Shown here piece by piece: positions 23,690 to 35,899 of a stretch of DNA of 64,000 nucleotides. A model generated the notes under the pieces. The model was not told the origin of the DNA. It made no database searches and was given only the letters and a program-made list of their open reading frames with translations. Position numbers and translations under genes: made by a program. The stretch spans positions 2,170,001 to 2,234,000 of the forward strand of contig JAGTXZ010000005.1 of NCBI GenBank assembly GCA_018398575.1, read 5' to 3'. This DNA comes from Ampelomyces quisqualis. Taxonomy: Eukaryota; Ascomycota; Dothideomycetes; Pleosporales; Phaeosphaeriaceae. The first letter of the stretch is position 1. Every line of letters starts with the position of its first letter.

Positions 23690-25650
23690 TATTATTCTGC
23701 ACTCTTACTTCTCTTTTTAGGTAGTACTATATACTGTATTAGCCTTGCCTTTTACACACATTGCTTGCGCGTTACTCTTCTTATTAGCCTATGCATCTCT
23801 CTTGCCTGTACTATTATCTGCAAAGATGCTAAGCCTACGCACTTCTTGTAGTTTTCTAGCTAAGTATTGTACTGCTAACTCTTCTATTGTAAGTTTTATA
23901 TCTAAGGCGCTAAGCTAGGTCTAGGCATATTGCTAACTAGTAATAGGACAGACTAGACATTGTTGTTAAGGCTAAGCTTAACTTACTGTATTGTTTAGGC
24001 TGCGCTATTGCTTAGCTTAAGAGTAATAAGTCTAAGTGCGCGATTACTTATAGTAAGAGTACCTGCTCTTAGTGCAAGGACGCTTACATTGCGTATAGGC
24101 CTGTAAGTTAACTACTATATTCTCTTACTTTCTAGGTTAATTCTAATAGCTTTCTAGATTAACAATTACTTTAAGATTATAGTTATTTTACTTTATAACG
24201 CGCTTGCTTGTAATTCTAAGGTTAAGCAGCTGTTAACGCAGCATACAATTACTAGTCTCTAGTCTAACTTTGTTAATAAGCTTAGGGCTGCTTAGGCAAA
24301 GTCTTGCAGTAGTAATAAGTCTAGCTACTAGAGTCTAACGCGCAAGGTTAACAAGGTTAATATCCTAGTAGACATCTACTAGCTCTTCTAGCAGCTCCTT
24401 GTTAAGCAGAACACTATTATTTATAAGCTTAATAATGTTAGCGCTAGCGTACAGCAGCTCTACACTAATATAAGTTCTTTTTAATTTATTTTTCTTCTGT
24501 TAGGGTTTGTTTTCCTAAGGCGTTATATGTATTCTACTAACATTTGATTAGGCTAAAGAGCATAACATATAGATCTCTAGCGTAGGCTTCTAGGTTTCTT
24601 ACGTTAGCAACGCCCTCTATACTACTAACAGGCTGCTCTATTACCTTAATATAATAGAGTCTAACATCTACAAGAAGCCTACGTATAACGCAGAGGTATA
24701 GGCTAAGACTAATTGTTTAGTAATAGCAACTATTGCGCTCTCTAATAGTAGAGAGGTAGGCTCTAGCGTGTAGTGTCTTTGCTATAGTTTCTGTATAGCG
24801 CCTGTAAGTAATTTCTGTAGTAATAGACTTTCTTTTGTAGTCTCTGCCTTTGTCTTATTGCTAAGCCTAGACCTTATAAAACTAATCTTGTATTCTTTAA
24901 TACTGCTTATGCATTAGACTAGATATTGCGTTCTACGTCTTAGGCTTATAGGTTCTTATAGCTATACCTCTTCTGCGCACGCTAACATTCTTGCTAGCCT
25001 TTATAGTCTAGCGCAGTCCTAATACTAGAATCCTATACTTCTTTCTTAGGTTTTTCTAGGCCCTCTAAAGATTTGTGCTACGCTGTGTCTTAACTAGCTG
25101 TTGCTTAGCTTAAGTAGCTAAATATCTAGAGTTAATCTAGGCTCTTTCTCTTGCATTCTTTAGCTATTAATCTGTTAATACTAAGCTTTTAGACTCTTCT
25201 CTTTTTGTTCCTAGGTTATTCTAGGCGCTTAGTAGGATTGTTGCGTTAGTTCTCTTATTTAGCATTTGAGTTCTTTATATCTAGAGCCTAGAGACTATTA
25301 ACTGCTAGTTATGTCCTAGCTGTTAACTAGCTAGAGTAGTTGCAGGTTAGCTAATAGAATAGATATAGGCATCTTCTTCCTTCTCTGCCTTCTGCTAGTG
25401 CTCTTAGTCTTAGGCTCTATCTATTGCAGTATCCTTGTATACCTTCTATTAGTTACTCTCTAGCGTTAGGTATTGTTTCTAAACATAACTAGATGCGCTA
25501 CTGTATTATTTCCTATGCTTTAGGTTCTCTTTGTACTTGTCCTAAGTTTATCCTTTTTTTACTAATCTCTTCTATATATAACACTGTTATCTGTTCTTAT
25601 ACCTATTGTGCGTACTTATAATTCTTCTTTTCTCTCTCTTTCTCCCTTAA
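23690..25650 (-). pseudogene. E2 extra coding-like region downstream of the chromodomain
   Basis: Between the chromodomain and the 3' LTR, minus-strand frames interrupted only by TAA/TAG persist. One block near 25.35-25.6 kb is Lys/Glu-rich. Another at about 24.48-23.69 kb carries cysteine pairs in CKRPC and CLVC, suggestive of a zinc-binding segment, followed by IEELAVQYLARKLQEVRRL. Standard Gypsy elements end shortly after the integrase or chromodomain. This could be an accessory ORF of E2 or captured sequence. No homology is claimed. Confidence 0.45.
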
Positions 25651-25729
25651 TGTACTTTATTTAGTAGTTAAGAAAAGCAAGCGCTCTACTAACAACCTAT
25701 CTAAGTCTTATTCTATTCTAGTATTATCT

Positions 25730-27000
25730 AGCTATTTAGTAAGGGCTATAGTGTTAGCAACGTTTACTTGTGGTTCTTATATTAGTTCTGTATATCCTAC
25801 CTATTTTACAAGGTACTATAGCTATATACCTTACTCTTTTTTCTTCTACTATTCTATAAAGATATAATTAATAAGAAACTTATTATTAGTTACGTTTCTG
25901 TTCTCTATTATTGCTTCTAGTTACTAGTTATTAGACTTCTAGTGTAGAAGTAGATTACCTGCATTAAGCTAGAGGCAGTTAACGTAGAACCTTAGGTGCA
26001 CCCCAAAGGGCACGCTTAGCTCTACAACGTATAGGAAGATAACCTTTATAACTATGTATTTCCTGTTTTTCTAATCTAGCTTTTTTAAAGGTCTTTTGTT
26101 AGATATAGAGTAACTATACTAGAGCTATACTTTGTCTTCTGCACAGAGTTTTAGAGCTTTCTGTCTATAATAATTAGCCTAGCGTTTCTATTCTTGTTGT
26201 GCTTCTACTATCTTTGCTTATATGTAGTCTATTATTTCTTTTATCTTAGTTACTATTGCTTTAGCAGTAGCTCTTTTATTGTTGCTAGACTAGTACTAGT
26301 TCTCTATAGTTTATTCTAGGTCTAACTAAATAGAGTCTATATTATACCTATACTAGAGGAAGAATAGGCTAACGCCTATAGATACTGTATTCTATCTAGC
26401 TATTGCAATTTGTGCTAGTAGGTATAGAGCAGCCTAGTTTAACTAGTCCTAGTTTACAAAAGCTCTTAAGTAAGCTTCTACTATACTGTTTATTTACTCT
26501 ATAGCGCTATCTGTCTAGAGGTAGTATACTATTAAGACTCTTCTTTATATTCTAAGCTTATTGCAGAGTAAAGTCTAGAATTTGCTTACAAATTGTAACC
26601 TTCTGTTAGACACTATAGCGTCTAAGAGCTAGTAGTACGCAACTACCTGCTTAATAAATACCTTAACTATAGTAAGAACTTCTAGGTCTAGAATAGGCAC
26701 AAGCACTGCGTTTTTGCTTAGCTAGTTAGTAACTACTATAAGGTGTAACATTCTGTAGCTTAGTAGAAGGCCTACAATAAAATCTACTAACAATTCCTTT
26801 TATATCTAGACTAGAAGTAGAAGTAAGCGTAGCAGTTCTTGTTTAAGTTCTCTTTAGAGCTTTAACCTACTACACACTGCGCAGTTCTAGACAAACTGCT
26901 AGATACTTAAGGATATTCTAGGCTAGAAGTAGTCTCTTGCTAATATTGCGTATGTGTTTTCCCTACCTAGGTGCCTAGTAATTAGAGAGTTATATACTTC
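25730..27000 (-). pseudogene. E2 integrase and chromodomain (RIP-degraded)
   Basis: The integrase zinc finger is well preserved at about 26.86-27.0 kb: RHLGRENTYAILARDYF, then NCAVCSR, giving an H...C-x2-C pattern. The core at about 26.5-26.83 kb shows a VDFIVGL start, an IVSNRRLQFVSKFW block where SDRG has become SNRR, and a YYLxTDSA block. At about 25.73-25.99 kb a chromodomain follows, with VKWVGYTELIWEPQVN (W from TAG). Chromodomains steer integration to H3K9-methylated chromatin, which fits the location. Confidence 0.8.
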
Positions 27001-27879
27001 TAAGATAATATGCGTTTATAGGTTTACACATTCTAGCACCTATTTGCGCTCTCTATAGAGTAGGCGTCCTAAGTTATCTAAGCTACACTCTACTAGAGAA
27101 ACTTTTAGGCTTAGATGTAAAGGGAATTTTTGCTATCCTGTTCTAACAGTGTTAACTGCTAATTAGTAGGCTTTATCTATACAAACAGCCTATTTCTATA
27201 ATTCTTTAATAGTAGGCTCTATTAGTCTCTTAGAGCGTTTATTTGTGTAAGGACTTTGCCTAAGCGTAGTCTTATATAGTACTATAGTTTCTTTAGTAGT
27301 ATTTAGAGCGTCTTCTAGTATAAAGAGCTTTCTAGTACCTTAGTTGTAAGCAACGTTCTCTTTCCTTAACGCAGCGTCTTTGTCTGCAAGCACGTTTTAG
27401 AGCGCTCTCTTTCTAACTGTAGAGTAATTCTTAGCATTTTAGCTTTAGGCAACGTCTCTTTCCCTTAACGCAGCGTTTTTGTCTGCAAGTACATTTTAGA
27501 GCTACTCTGTTTCTCTCTTTCTCTATTATAGTATATCCCTCTGCTAAGCTGCAAGAGAAGTAGTTAACGCAGTATCTTTGTCTGCAAGCACATTTTAGAG
27601 CTACTCTGTTTTTTTCTCTCTTTGTTGTAGTGTGTTCCTCTGCTAAGCTAAAAGAGAAGTAGTTAACGCAGTATCTTTGTCTGCAAGCATGTTTTAGAGC
27701 TACTCTGTCTTCTCTTCTTTCTGTTATAGTAAATTCTCTTGCTAAGCTGCAAAGGAAGTAGTAAGTACTAGGTCTTCTTTATTTTTAGTTTCTAAAGTAA
27801 GAGTAAATAATTAGAAGGTCTAGGACTGTACTTGCGCGTCTGCTCTTTCTTAGAAAAGATCTTATTCTTTCTTAGAAAG

Positions 27880-29050
27880 AGCATCTGCTCTGCTGTTAAC
27901 GTTTCCTAAGTAGTATTAGAATCTAACATTAAACGTGCTAAGAAACCCTGCCTAGTAGACGTGTCTTTCTGTTAGTAGTTGTGTAGTAGCAAAGTATTCT
28001 AGGTTCTTATAGTCTATAAGTATAGTAAAATACTTTACTCTCTAAAGTTTAGTTTTCTACTGCTCTAAGTACTTAACTATAGCTAACAGCTCTTTGTTAT
28101 AGATAGTGTAGTTAGCTTCTACAGCTGTGTTCTTTGCTAAGTAGTAAGCTATAGCTTAGAAACGTTTGTCCTTGCTATATTAAGACAGCACTCTTCTAGT
28201 TAACTATCCTAAGGCATTATATTCTACTACTATCTCTAGCTCTATATTAAAGTTTGCTAGAGATAGTTCTGCTATAAAAGCTTTCTTTAGCTTATTAAAG
28301 GACATCTGTTGTTTAGGGCCCTAGTAGAAGGCTACGCTTTTTCTAGTTAGCCTAGTTAGTAGAGCAGCTAGCTCTAAGAAGTCTTTTATAAACTATTAGT
28401 AGAAGTTAGCAAAGCTAACAAAACTCTAGATTCCTTTAACTGTCTTAGGGGGCTCTTAGGAACGTATAGCAGCTACTTTCTTAGAGTCTATACTTATTTC
28501 TTTCTTAGCCTTAATAATAAATCTAAGGTATTTAGTCTTCTTTACACTAAACTTACTTTTCCTTACATTAAGGTATAACTCTGCTGCCTTAAGTTTCTAG
28601 ATTACCTGCTTTACCTTTTTCTTGTAGTCTACCTTAAACCTACTTGTGTATATTAATACGTTGTCTATATAGGCTAAACAGAAATTATCTAGGTGTTTCT
28701 GCAGTGTCTAATTAATATATCTCTAGAACGTACTTAGAGCGTTTGCAAGTCTAAAGGGTGTTATAAGCTACTTATAGAGGCTAAAGCGCGTCTAGAAGGC
28801 TGTCTTTTATTTGTCTCCTTTAGTAATTCTAATCTTATAGAAAGCTTAGATAACATCTACTTTAGTAAACTATTTAGCTTTAGCAATCTAGGCTAAGGTC
28901 TCTTAGATAAGTAGGAGTAGGTATTAGTTCTTCCTTGTAATTGCGTTAAGGGCCTAGTAGTCTACACAGAACTATAGGCTCTCTCCTAGCTTCTTTACAA
29001 ATAGAACTAGTGTAGAGGCGCTTAACTAGCTTACCTGTATAAAGCTACAG
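27880..29050 (-). pseudogene. E2 reverse transcriptase and RNase H (RIP-degraded)
   Basis: The RT block at about 28.65-29.02 kb shows the FCVDYxALNAITRKN motif, then VDVI, TPFRLANALSTF and the catalytic loop AYIDNVLIYT, where YxDD has lost its second Asp (GAC/GAT to AAC). RNase H at about 27.88-28.26 kb has IYNKELLAIVKYLEQ and ILIDYKNLEYFATT, the usual Gypsy pattern. Confidence 0.85.
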
Positions 29051-29949
29051 TCTAGGTAAGAAGTAAGCTCTTTTTAGAGCATAAGAAGTTCTTTCCTTAA
29101 CATGCTGTATAGTAGGCTCTACAGTACCTCTATAGTCTTTCTATCTTTTTCTACTAGCTTAATAGAATAATTAATAGTAGGTCCTCTTACTAGGGGGAGT
29201 TAGTCTGCTTTCTTACGTAGAAAGGTTTTATATTTCCTCTTTAGGTAATCTAGAAGCACTAACCTAGGGTCTACTTAGAGCTTAGTTTTTAGGGCCTTCT
29301 AGATGTCTACTATTAACGCGGCGTAAAGGCAAATAGACTTATCCTTTTAGCTCTATTATAGCTAGGTAGAGTATATAGCTGCTGTAATACTCTATAGTAG
29401 AAGAGGTTTTTTTCTCTCCTAACTTCTTACTTGCGTCTAAGTAGAGTAGATGTATATTAATTTCTTTGCTAGTGCAATAGTAATATTATACTAGTTTATC
29501 TATAGTTAACCTAGGACTAGGTTATATTCTTTGTCTCTGTCTAGTTTATAGGCCTATAGTGTCTCCTTGTGCCTATTAATGTTAATTCTTATCTAGATAG
29601 CTATCTTTATCTAAGACCAGGCTCTAGCAATCTTAATAATTTCTCTTAGAGCTATTAACTTACGCTCTAACTTATTCTTGCAGATAAACTTAGTTAAGGT
29701 TATAGCGTAAGTAAGACACCTAGTGTTAATTATTGTAGAAGCAACTGTTGTTTTATTAACAATAGTATGTACAGTAATAGGTTCTCTGTTTAGCTATTTC
29801 TTCTAGAATTGTTAAAATTCCTTATCTTCTTTTAGTGTTATGTTACTATACTTTTGTCTGCGCCTTTAGACAGAAGTTACTTGTTTTTTAAGCTTAGGGT
29901 GTCTTTTAACACGTTCTCTTCTTTCTTGCCCTATACCTTAGCTACTGCA

Positions 29950-31000
29950 GCCTTAGCAGGTTTTAAAGGTAGAGATAGTTTGCATTTGCTAGCGTAGTGT
30001 CCTAACTTACTACAGTAGAGGTATAAGTTGTTTTGTCTCTAGTAGGACTGCTCTTCTATAGTAGCCTACTTAGCTTTCTTCTCTTTAGAGGATTTTTTCT
30101 TAGTCTTCTTAGAATGTCCTCTTGTAGGTTCCTAATCTATAGGTTTCCTAACGTTCTGTCTTTTAGTGTACTTACTACTAAGTTTTACCTTGTATAAGTT
30201 TTCTTTAATAATTGCTACCCTGTCTATAAGGTTGTAGATTCCCTATTTAGGTTTAGTTTCTATAGAGATTATCTTATCTTATAGGTCTAGCTAGATAGCG
30301 CTTAGGTACCTTATTTTTAGGTTTGCTTTATTATCTTTCTTGCCTGCGTTATAGGCTAGCCTTATAAACTCTGCGTTAAAGTTCTAGAGAGAAGATTTAT
30401 TCTATTAGATTATTTAAAGTTTTCTTTGTAATCTTTTATTGTATAGCTTGTTGCTAAATTAGTTGTCTAGGAAGTTCTAAAGTTCTTCCCTAGAGCCCTA
30501 AAGGTTCTAGGTTACCTAAGACAAGGCTATACTAGCTACTAACCTCTTAAGGCAGTTAAAGATATAGCCTACTTAAGAGCCTAGTTTTGCGCTGTTATAT
30601 TCTAGTTTGTACTTTATTTAGGCCTTAAAGATGCAGTAATCCTTTTAATCTCCTTTGTACGCCTCTAGGTTAGGAACTTTATAAGTCTTTTAGGGCAGGA
30701 GGAAGCTTTCTAAGAGGGTCTATATAAAGCTAGAGGTTTTTAGAGTTACTTAGGCTGTAAGCCTTGCAACTTGTTCCTGCAGATTTCTTACTAGCAATAC
30801 TAAGTCTAGGTCTACGCTTATAGAGGACTTTTCTTTCCTGTTGTTAGAAGGTCTAGCTACTAGAAAGTCGCATACTTTCTACTAGGCAGGCGTTCTCTTA
30901 AGGCTGTTTAACAGTAATTGTTTCTTAATCTGTTATTCTTCTAGGTCTAGGAAGTTGTTAATAATTATCTAATTAAACTTATTCTTAATAACTAACTTAG
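29950..31000 (-). pseudogene. E2 gag with zinc knuckle (RIP-degraded)
   Basis: Near 29,982-30,030 the minus strand reads LYLYCSKLGHYASKC. This is the C-x2-C-x4-H-x4-C nucleocapsid knuckle with only the first Cys lost to Tyr. The frame upstream toward the 5' LTR is the gag body, degraded. Confidence 0.75.
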
Positions 31001-31127
31001 GGACGCTATTGCGTCTTATCTAGATAGCTTGTACTATTATGTCCTGTACTGTTATAGAGACAGTTACTTGTTCTATGCTAGAGGTTACTAATAGCCCTTT
31101 AGCCTAGTTAGGTTTAACAAATTTAAT

Positions 31128-31385
31128 TGTAAGGAGCAGACCCTAAGAGTAGATGCCAGGAAATAAAGACGTAAATTTGTAACCTATTCTAATTACTACC
31201 TAGAAGGTTTTTATAGTCCTAAGGCAGTCTAGACTAGAGGGTTTAGGCGCTCTGGTCTAGAACTGTTTTTAGTGTTCTAGCCTAGAGGATTTTTAGCGTT
31301 CTGGTTCAGAACCTTTTTAGTGTTCTAGTTTAGTAAGCTAAGGTTTTTCTGTAACTAAGGACTAACTAGGCAGCAGCTTGTTACA
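31128..31385 (-). repeat. E2 5' LTR
   Basis: 258 bp with intact ends TGTAA...TTACA. It partners 23358-23615. Confidence 0.92.
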
Positions 31386-31390
31386 TAGAT
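31386..31390. repeat. Right target-site duplication of E2 (TAGAT)
   Basis: Matches 23353-23357 exactly. Confidence 0.93.
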
Positions 31391-33208
31391 CTAAGAAAGT
31401 ATAAGCCTAGCAGAAGCACTTATTCTGTTTATACCTAAAAAGAATAGAACGTTATACCTTTGCGTAGACTATTAAGGCCTTAACTAAGTTACTAAAAAGA
31501 ATAGATTAGCTTTACTCTTAATTAGAGAGACTTTTAATTAGCTCTGTAGATTAGTAAAGTTTACTAAGCTTAATCTTAAGAACGCGTATTACTATATTAG
31601 AATCTAGTAAGGTAATAAGTAGAAGATAGCGTTTTGCACGCAATACAGCTACTTTAAATATATAGTTTTACCTTTTAAGCTAACTAACGCGCCTACTACG
31701 TTTTAGAGGTATATTAACAGAGCCTTAGCTTTATATTTAGATATCTTTTGCGTTATCTATCTTAACAATATCTTAATCTTTTCTTAAAAAGAAAAGAATT
31801 ATTAAAAACAAGTAAGAAAAGTACTTGCTAAGCTAAGAGAATATAGTCTTTTTGTTAACTTAAAGAAGTGTACCTTTGCTACTAACTAAGTTAAGTTCCT
31901 AGAGTTTATTATGCGCCTTAATAGCGTTATAATAGATCTAGAACAGGTTTACGCAATTATTAATTAGCCTACACTAATATTCTTTAAAGATATTTAAGTT
32001 TTCTTAGGCTTTGTAAACTTCTATTAACACTTTATACAGAGCTTCTTTATTATTATTAGCTCTATTATAGATCTTCTAAAGAGATTAGTTTAAGAGAAGA
32101 AGTCTAGTTCTTTTAACTAGCCTAACGCTATAGAGAAAGCAAAGCGCTAGCTATGCAATAGATTTGTAACTACACCTGTTCTATAACACTATAACTATAT
32201 ACTTCTATCTAAGTTAGAAACTAATACCTCTATTTAAGGAGTAGTAGGTATCTTTTTCTAACTCTATGCAAATAGAAACTAGCACTCTATAGCCTTTTAG
32301 TTAAGAAAGCTCTTTTCTACAAAAAGAAACTACTATATATACAACCTAGAGCTCTTTACTATTATTGTAGTAGTGCAGCACTAGCGTTACTACGTTAAAA
32401 GGCTAGCAATTTAGTTAGAAATATAGATAGACTATAACAACCTACGCAGCTTTATAGGCACGTTAACTCTATCTAAGAGACAGGCTAGCTAGGTAATAAA
32501 GCTAGCTGCTTATAACTTTAAGATTAAGCATTAGTCTAAAAAGACAAATCTTATAGATAGGCCTTTAAGGCAACTTATAGACAATAGTAACACGCTAGAT
32601 ATTTAACTATTAGACATGTTGCTAGTACTGCAAAAGAAGTTATAGCTAGTAGAAACCTAAGCTAAGCTACCTAGTAAGGAGCTAGTGTTAGTAAAAAGCT
32701 AGATAATAGCTTAATAGCAAGCAGGTACTCTACATCTTAATAAAGATGTTTCTATAAGCCTAGCGCACAGCGTTAAAGTAACAGCTATAAGCTACAGCTC
32801 TAATTAGAAAAACTCTAAGAGCAGACTAGTAATAACTTATAGAGTTACGTAGTTACAAAGCCTAACGCATAGTGTTAAAGTAATAGCTAAGAGCTATAGC
32901 CTTAATTAGAAGATTTCTAAGAGTAGACTAGTAATAGCCTAAAGGGTTACGCAGTTACAAGTAAGAGCTGCAGCCTTAAGAAAGTTAGCTTATAAAAAAC
33001 TTTTTAAGTTCTTCTTTAAAATCTATATACAAGTATAATAGAATAACTTAGAAGCAGTTATAATACGCAAGGACGTTAAATCCCTAGCGTTTGCCTATTA
33101 AGGCGCTAGTAAACGCTTAAAGCACTAGAAGCTTAACACTTTAGGCAGCCTTTAGTTTAAGAACTAATTGTATATTCTACTAGAGCTAGCTCTTAAAGCT
33201 AAGCTTCT
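31391..33208 (+). pseudogene. E1 pol, middle part (RT, RNase H, start of integrase)
   Basis: The frame resumes immediately after the E2 duplication. ALILFIPKKNRTLYLCVDY is the classic Gypsy RT start, followed by APTTF and the catalytic loop VIYLNNILIFS at about 31.75-31.78 kb, where YxDD has become YLNN. RNase H at about 32.19-32.52 kb carries a FxLRKLFSTKRNYYIYNLEL block. The integrase N-terminus starts near 33.15 kb and is cut at 33,208 by E3. Confidence 0.85.
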
Positions 33209-33213
33209 TAAGC
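33209..33213. repeat. Left target-site duplication of E3 (TAAGC)
   Basis: TAAGC immediately before the E3 left LTR is repeated at 39871-39875 immediately after its right LTR. Confidence 0.93.
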
Positions 33214-33512
33214 TGTAACAAGCACATGCAAACACATGTTACATCTGATACCTTATAAAGGCTTAGTAACAGATTATGTAGGGAGCTAGCAGATTAGGAC
33301 CAAAAGCGCTTCAACAGCGCTCTAACTTAGCTGCTACGCCTACTATAAATATAAGCCTATAGCATAGATAGAGAACAAGTTTCTCTTGTCCTTCTGTACA
33401 AGACCTATAGGTGTATAGCCAATCCAGAATCTCTGATACAACACGCACTTCTATATGCCTCTAATATGTATCTAATTTAATCCTAATAGCTGTACCTACC
33501 TGCGTTGTTACA
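33214..33512 (+). repeat. E3 5' LTR
   Basis: 299 bp, beginning TGTAACA and ending TGTTACA. It aligns gap-free to 39572-39870. Confidence 0.93.
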
Positions 33513-33699
33513 TTACAAGAGAAACTTTGTTCTGCTAGTAATAGTATTTATATAATATTGCAATTTACTTTTAAAAAGATCGCGTTAAAACGTCTAGAAC
33601 CCTATCCAAATTAGATCTGTTTACAACCTTAAATCTATTAAACATAGTTAGGATCCCTTAGATTTCCTAACAGCTAAAGCCTTTAGGTTTAGATCTTTC

Positions 33700-34950
33700 T
33701 ATTAACACAACAGTTAGAATTACTTTAGAAAAGTTGCGTTTGGCGCTACAATAGAAACTTAGAGACTATTAATAACCTAGGAGTATTAGAGGCAACGCTA
33801 ATAACTCCCCCTAAAGAACTAACCCTAAGAGCCTTCCTCTAAGACAACTCTGTATTAACTATAACAACCTAGCAACAGAGTGCTAAAGCAAAAAAGATAG
33901 ACACTAAGAAACCCTCTTAGCCTAGAGCTGTACCAAATCTAACCTCTGCCTAAATAGAAGTTAATTAATTACAACAAGATTTGAAACAGGCTTTAGCAGA
34001 AATTAATTCCCTTAAGAAAGGACTAACTCTATTAATAGGACTAGACAAGCCCTTACCTACTACCAAATTACCCTAGAACAATTCTACACCTTGCTGTTTA
34101 TCTAACAGCTCTATATCTAAGTACTTATATTACTATAAAGGCTCTTACTAACTTTAACAATCTAAGAAAACGCCTAATATAAACAATCTTAGTAATAGAA
34201 AAGATCCTACCTTCTGCTAATAGCAGGCCTCTATCTAGGATTAACTTAAGATTAACTTAGATTACTATTAGACTAAAAGACAACGCATGGCCTTAGTATA
34301 GGGCTATACTACAGAATTAGCTAAGGGCTATCTTAAGCTATAATATTTATCAGATACTAATTAAGAGCAATTCTAGAACGCTAAGCAAATAATTAGGCTA
34401 CTTAAGTCTTACTTTATTACAGGTAACAAGGTAGCCAAAAGCTAAGCAGCTTTTAATTAAATGCAGATAACTAAGGAGGAAACGTTCCTCTTGTTTAAAG
34501 CTAGGTTTCTAAGTTCTGCAGTTAAGAGACAAGTACCCTCTTTAGAGTAGTTTTACTACTTGTAGACTAAGATTACGCTAGGGTTACAAGCCCCTAACCT
34601 AGGATTTAGGCACTAATAGAAGAACTTATTTAATTAGATAGTAGAACACCTTACTGTATACAATATAGAGTAAAAGAACAACTCTATACTAAGTATAACA
34701 CTAGCTGCTGCTAGGTTGCTAATTAGGTTAGCCTTACAACAGAATTTAGAGCCAAATTAGACTACTACTACTAGCGCTCTAACAAATTCTGCGCTAGTCT
34801 ATTAATCTATAACAGTGTGTCTTTCTATAAAGACTCCTAAGCTAGAATAATAGAAGACTCCTAGTAGTTGTTACAATTGCAGTAAGCTAGGACACTACTC
34901 TAGTAACTGCACAAAGCCTTATATGCGTTAGATTAAAGCTGTAGAAGTAG
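33700..34950 (+). pseudogene. E3 gag with an intact CCHC zinc knuckle
   Basis: The frame runs through a gag body, with a Lys/Leu-rich coiled segment near 33.97-34.05 kb, to a complete nucleocapsid knuckle CYNCSKLGHYSSNC at about 34.87-34.91 kb (C-x2-C-x4-H-x4-C). Stops from RIP still interrupt the reading frame, so no functional Gag is expected. Confidence 0.75.
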
Positions 34951-35899
34951 ATAAGTATAAAGATACTTAAGAGCAACCTAATTAGGAGGTATATTGTACA
35001 GGAAACAGAAGCGCCTAGAAAGACACCTCTCTCTAGGCCTAAGCTGTTATAATCTATTCTACCTTAACCTTTCTTATTTGTTTTGCAGTCTCTATTTTCT
35101 TATACCTACGCTTCTTTACAACTAAGGCCTTAGCTTACGCCTTAATACTCTTGTTAACACTAGTGCTTAAGGTTTCCTATTTTTAAATTTACAAATTGTC
35201 TTATCTGTTTCTAAAGCCTTGCAGCAACCTATCTAGAAGCTTCTCTTCTAGGTTTAGGTACGCAGCTTTAAGGATTAGATTACTTCTTTAGTTACTTAAT
35301 ATATTTAACTACACTTAAATATTAATAGCTAAAAGATTTTAAACTGTCTATTCCTTATCCTTAATCTTAGGTCTTAGGATTGTATACTTAGCCTCTAATA
35401 GTTAAGACAATTTAAGATTCAATTAGACACAGATAGGTTACAGTTTATTTAGCTATCTAAGTACCCCTGTTTATACAATTCTTTACCCTCTATTCCTACT
35501 ATTCTATATTAAGCTATAGTGCTAGCTACTATCTATCTTAATGTGCAATAACGCAACGCCCTATAAGAGAAAGAAGACTATTATATCTAAAATAGTCCTT
35601 ACTATTCCTCTTCTTCTATTTATTGTATTAAGGGATGCTTAAAGCTCCTATTAGCCTAAAAAATCTTAGAGATCTCTTATACCCTAACTAAGCAAAACTG
35701 CTTAGAGTCTAAACTCCTTCTAACTACCCGCATCGCTCTTATTTCTGCTAATGCATTTTACTTTATTATAAAAAAGCCCTAGAACAAGTTCTTTACAACA
35801 AGCCTCTATAAGATTAACAGGATCCTTGCCTCTAAGGACAACGCAGATAATTAAAGCTAATTAGATAAGAAATTACCTGCCTGTTACTCTTAGTATTAG

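Larger units (their letters stand above)
23358..31385 (-). mobile_element. E2: Ty3/Gypsy chromovirus inserted in E1
   Basis: This 8,028-bp element lies on the minus strand with 258-bp LTRs and a perfect TAGAT duplication. From right to left the coding order is gag with zinc knuckle (about 30.0 kb), RT, RNase H, integrase zinc finger and core, chromodomain, then about 2 kb of further coding-like sequence before the 3' LTR. A minus-strand polypurine tract (AGTAAGGGGATTA) abuts the 3' LTR at 23,616. It is longer than E1 or E3 because of the extra 3' region. All frames carry RIP stops, so it is dead. Confidence 0.92.
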
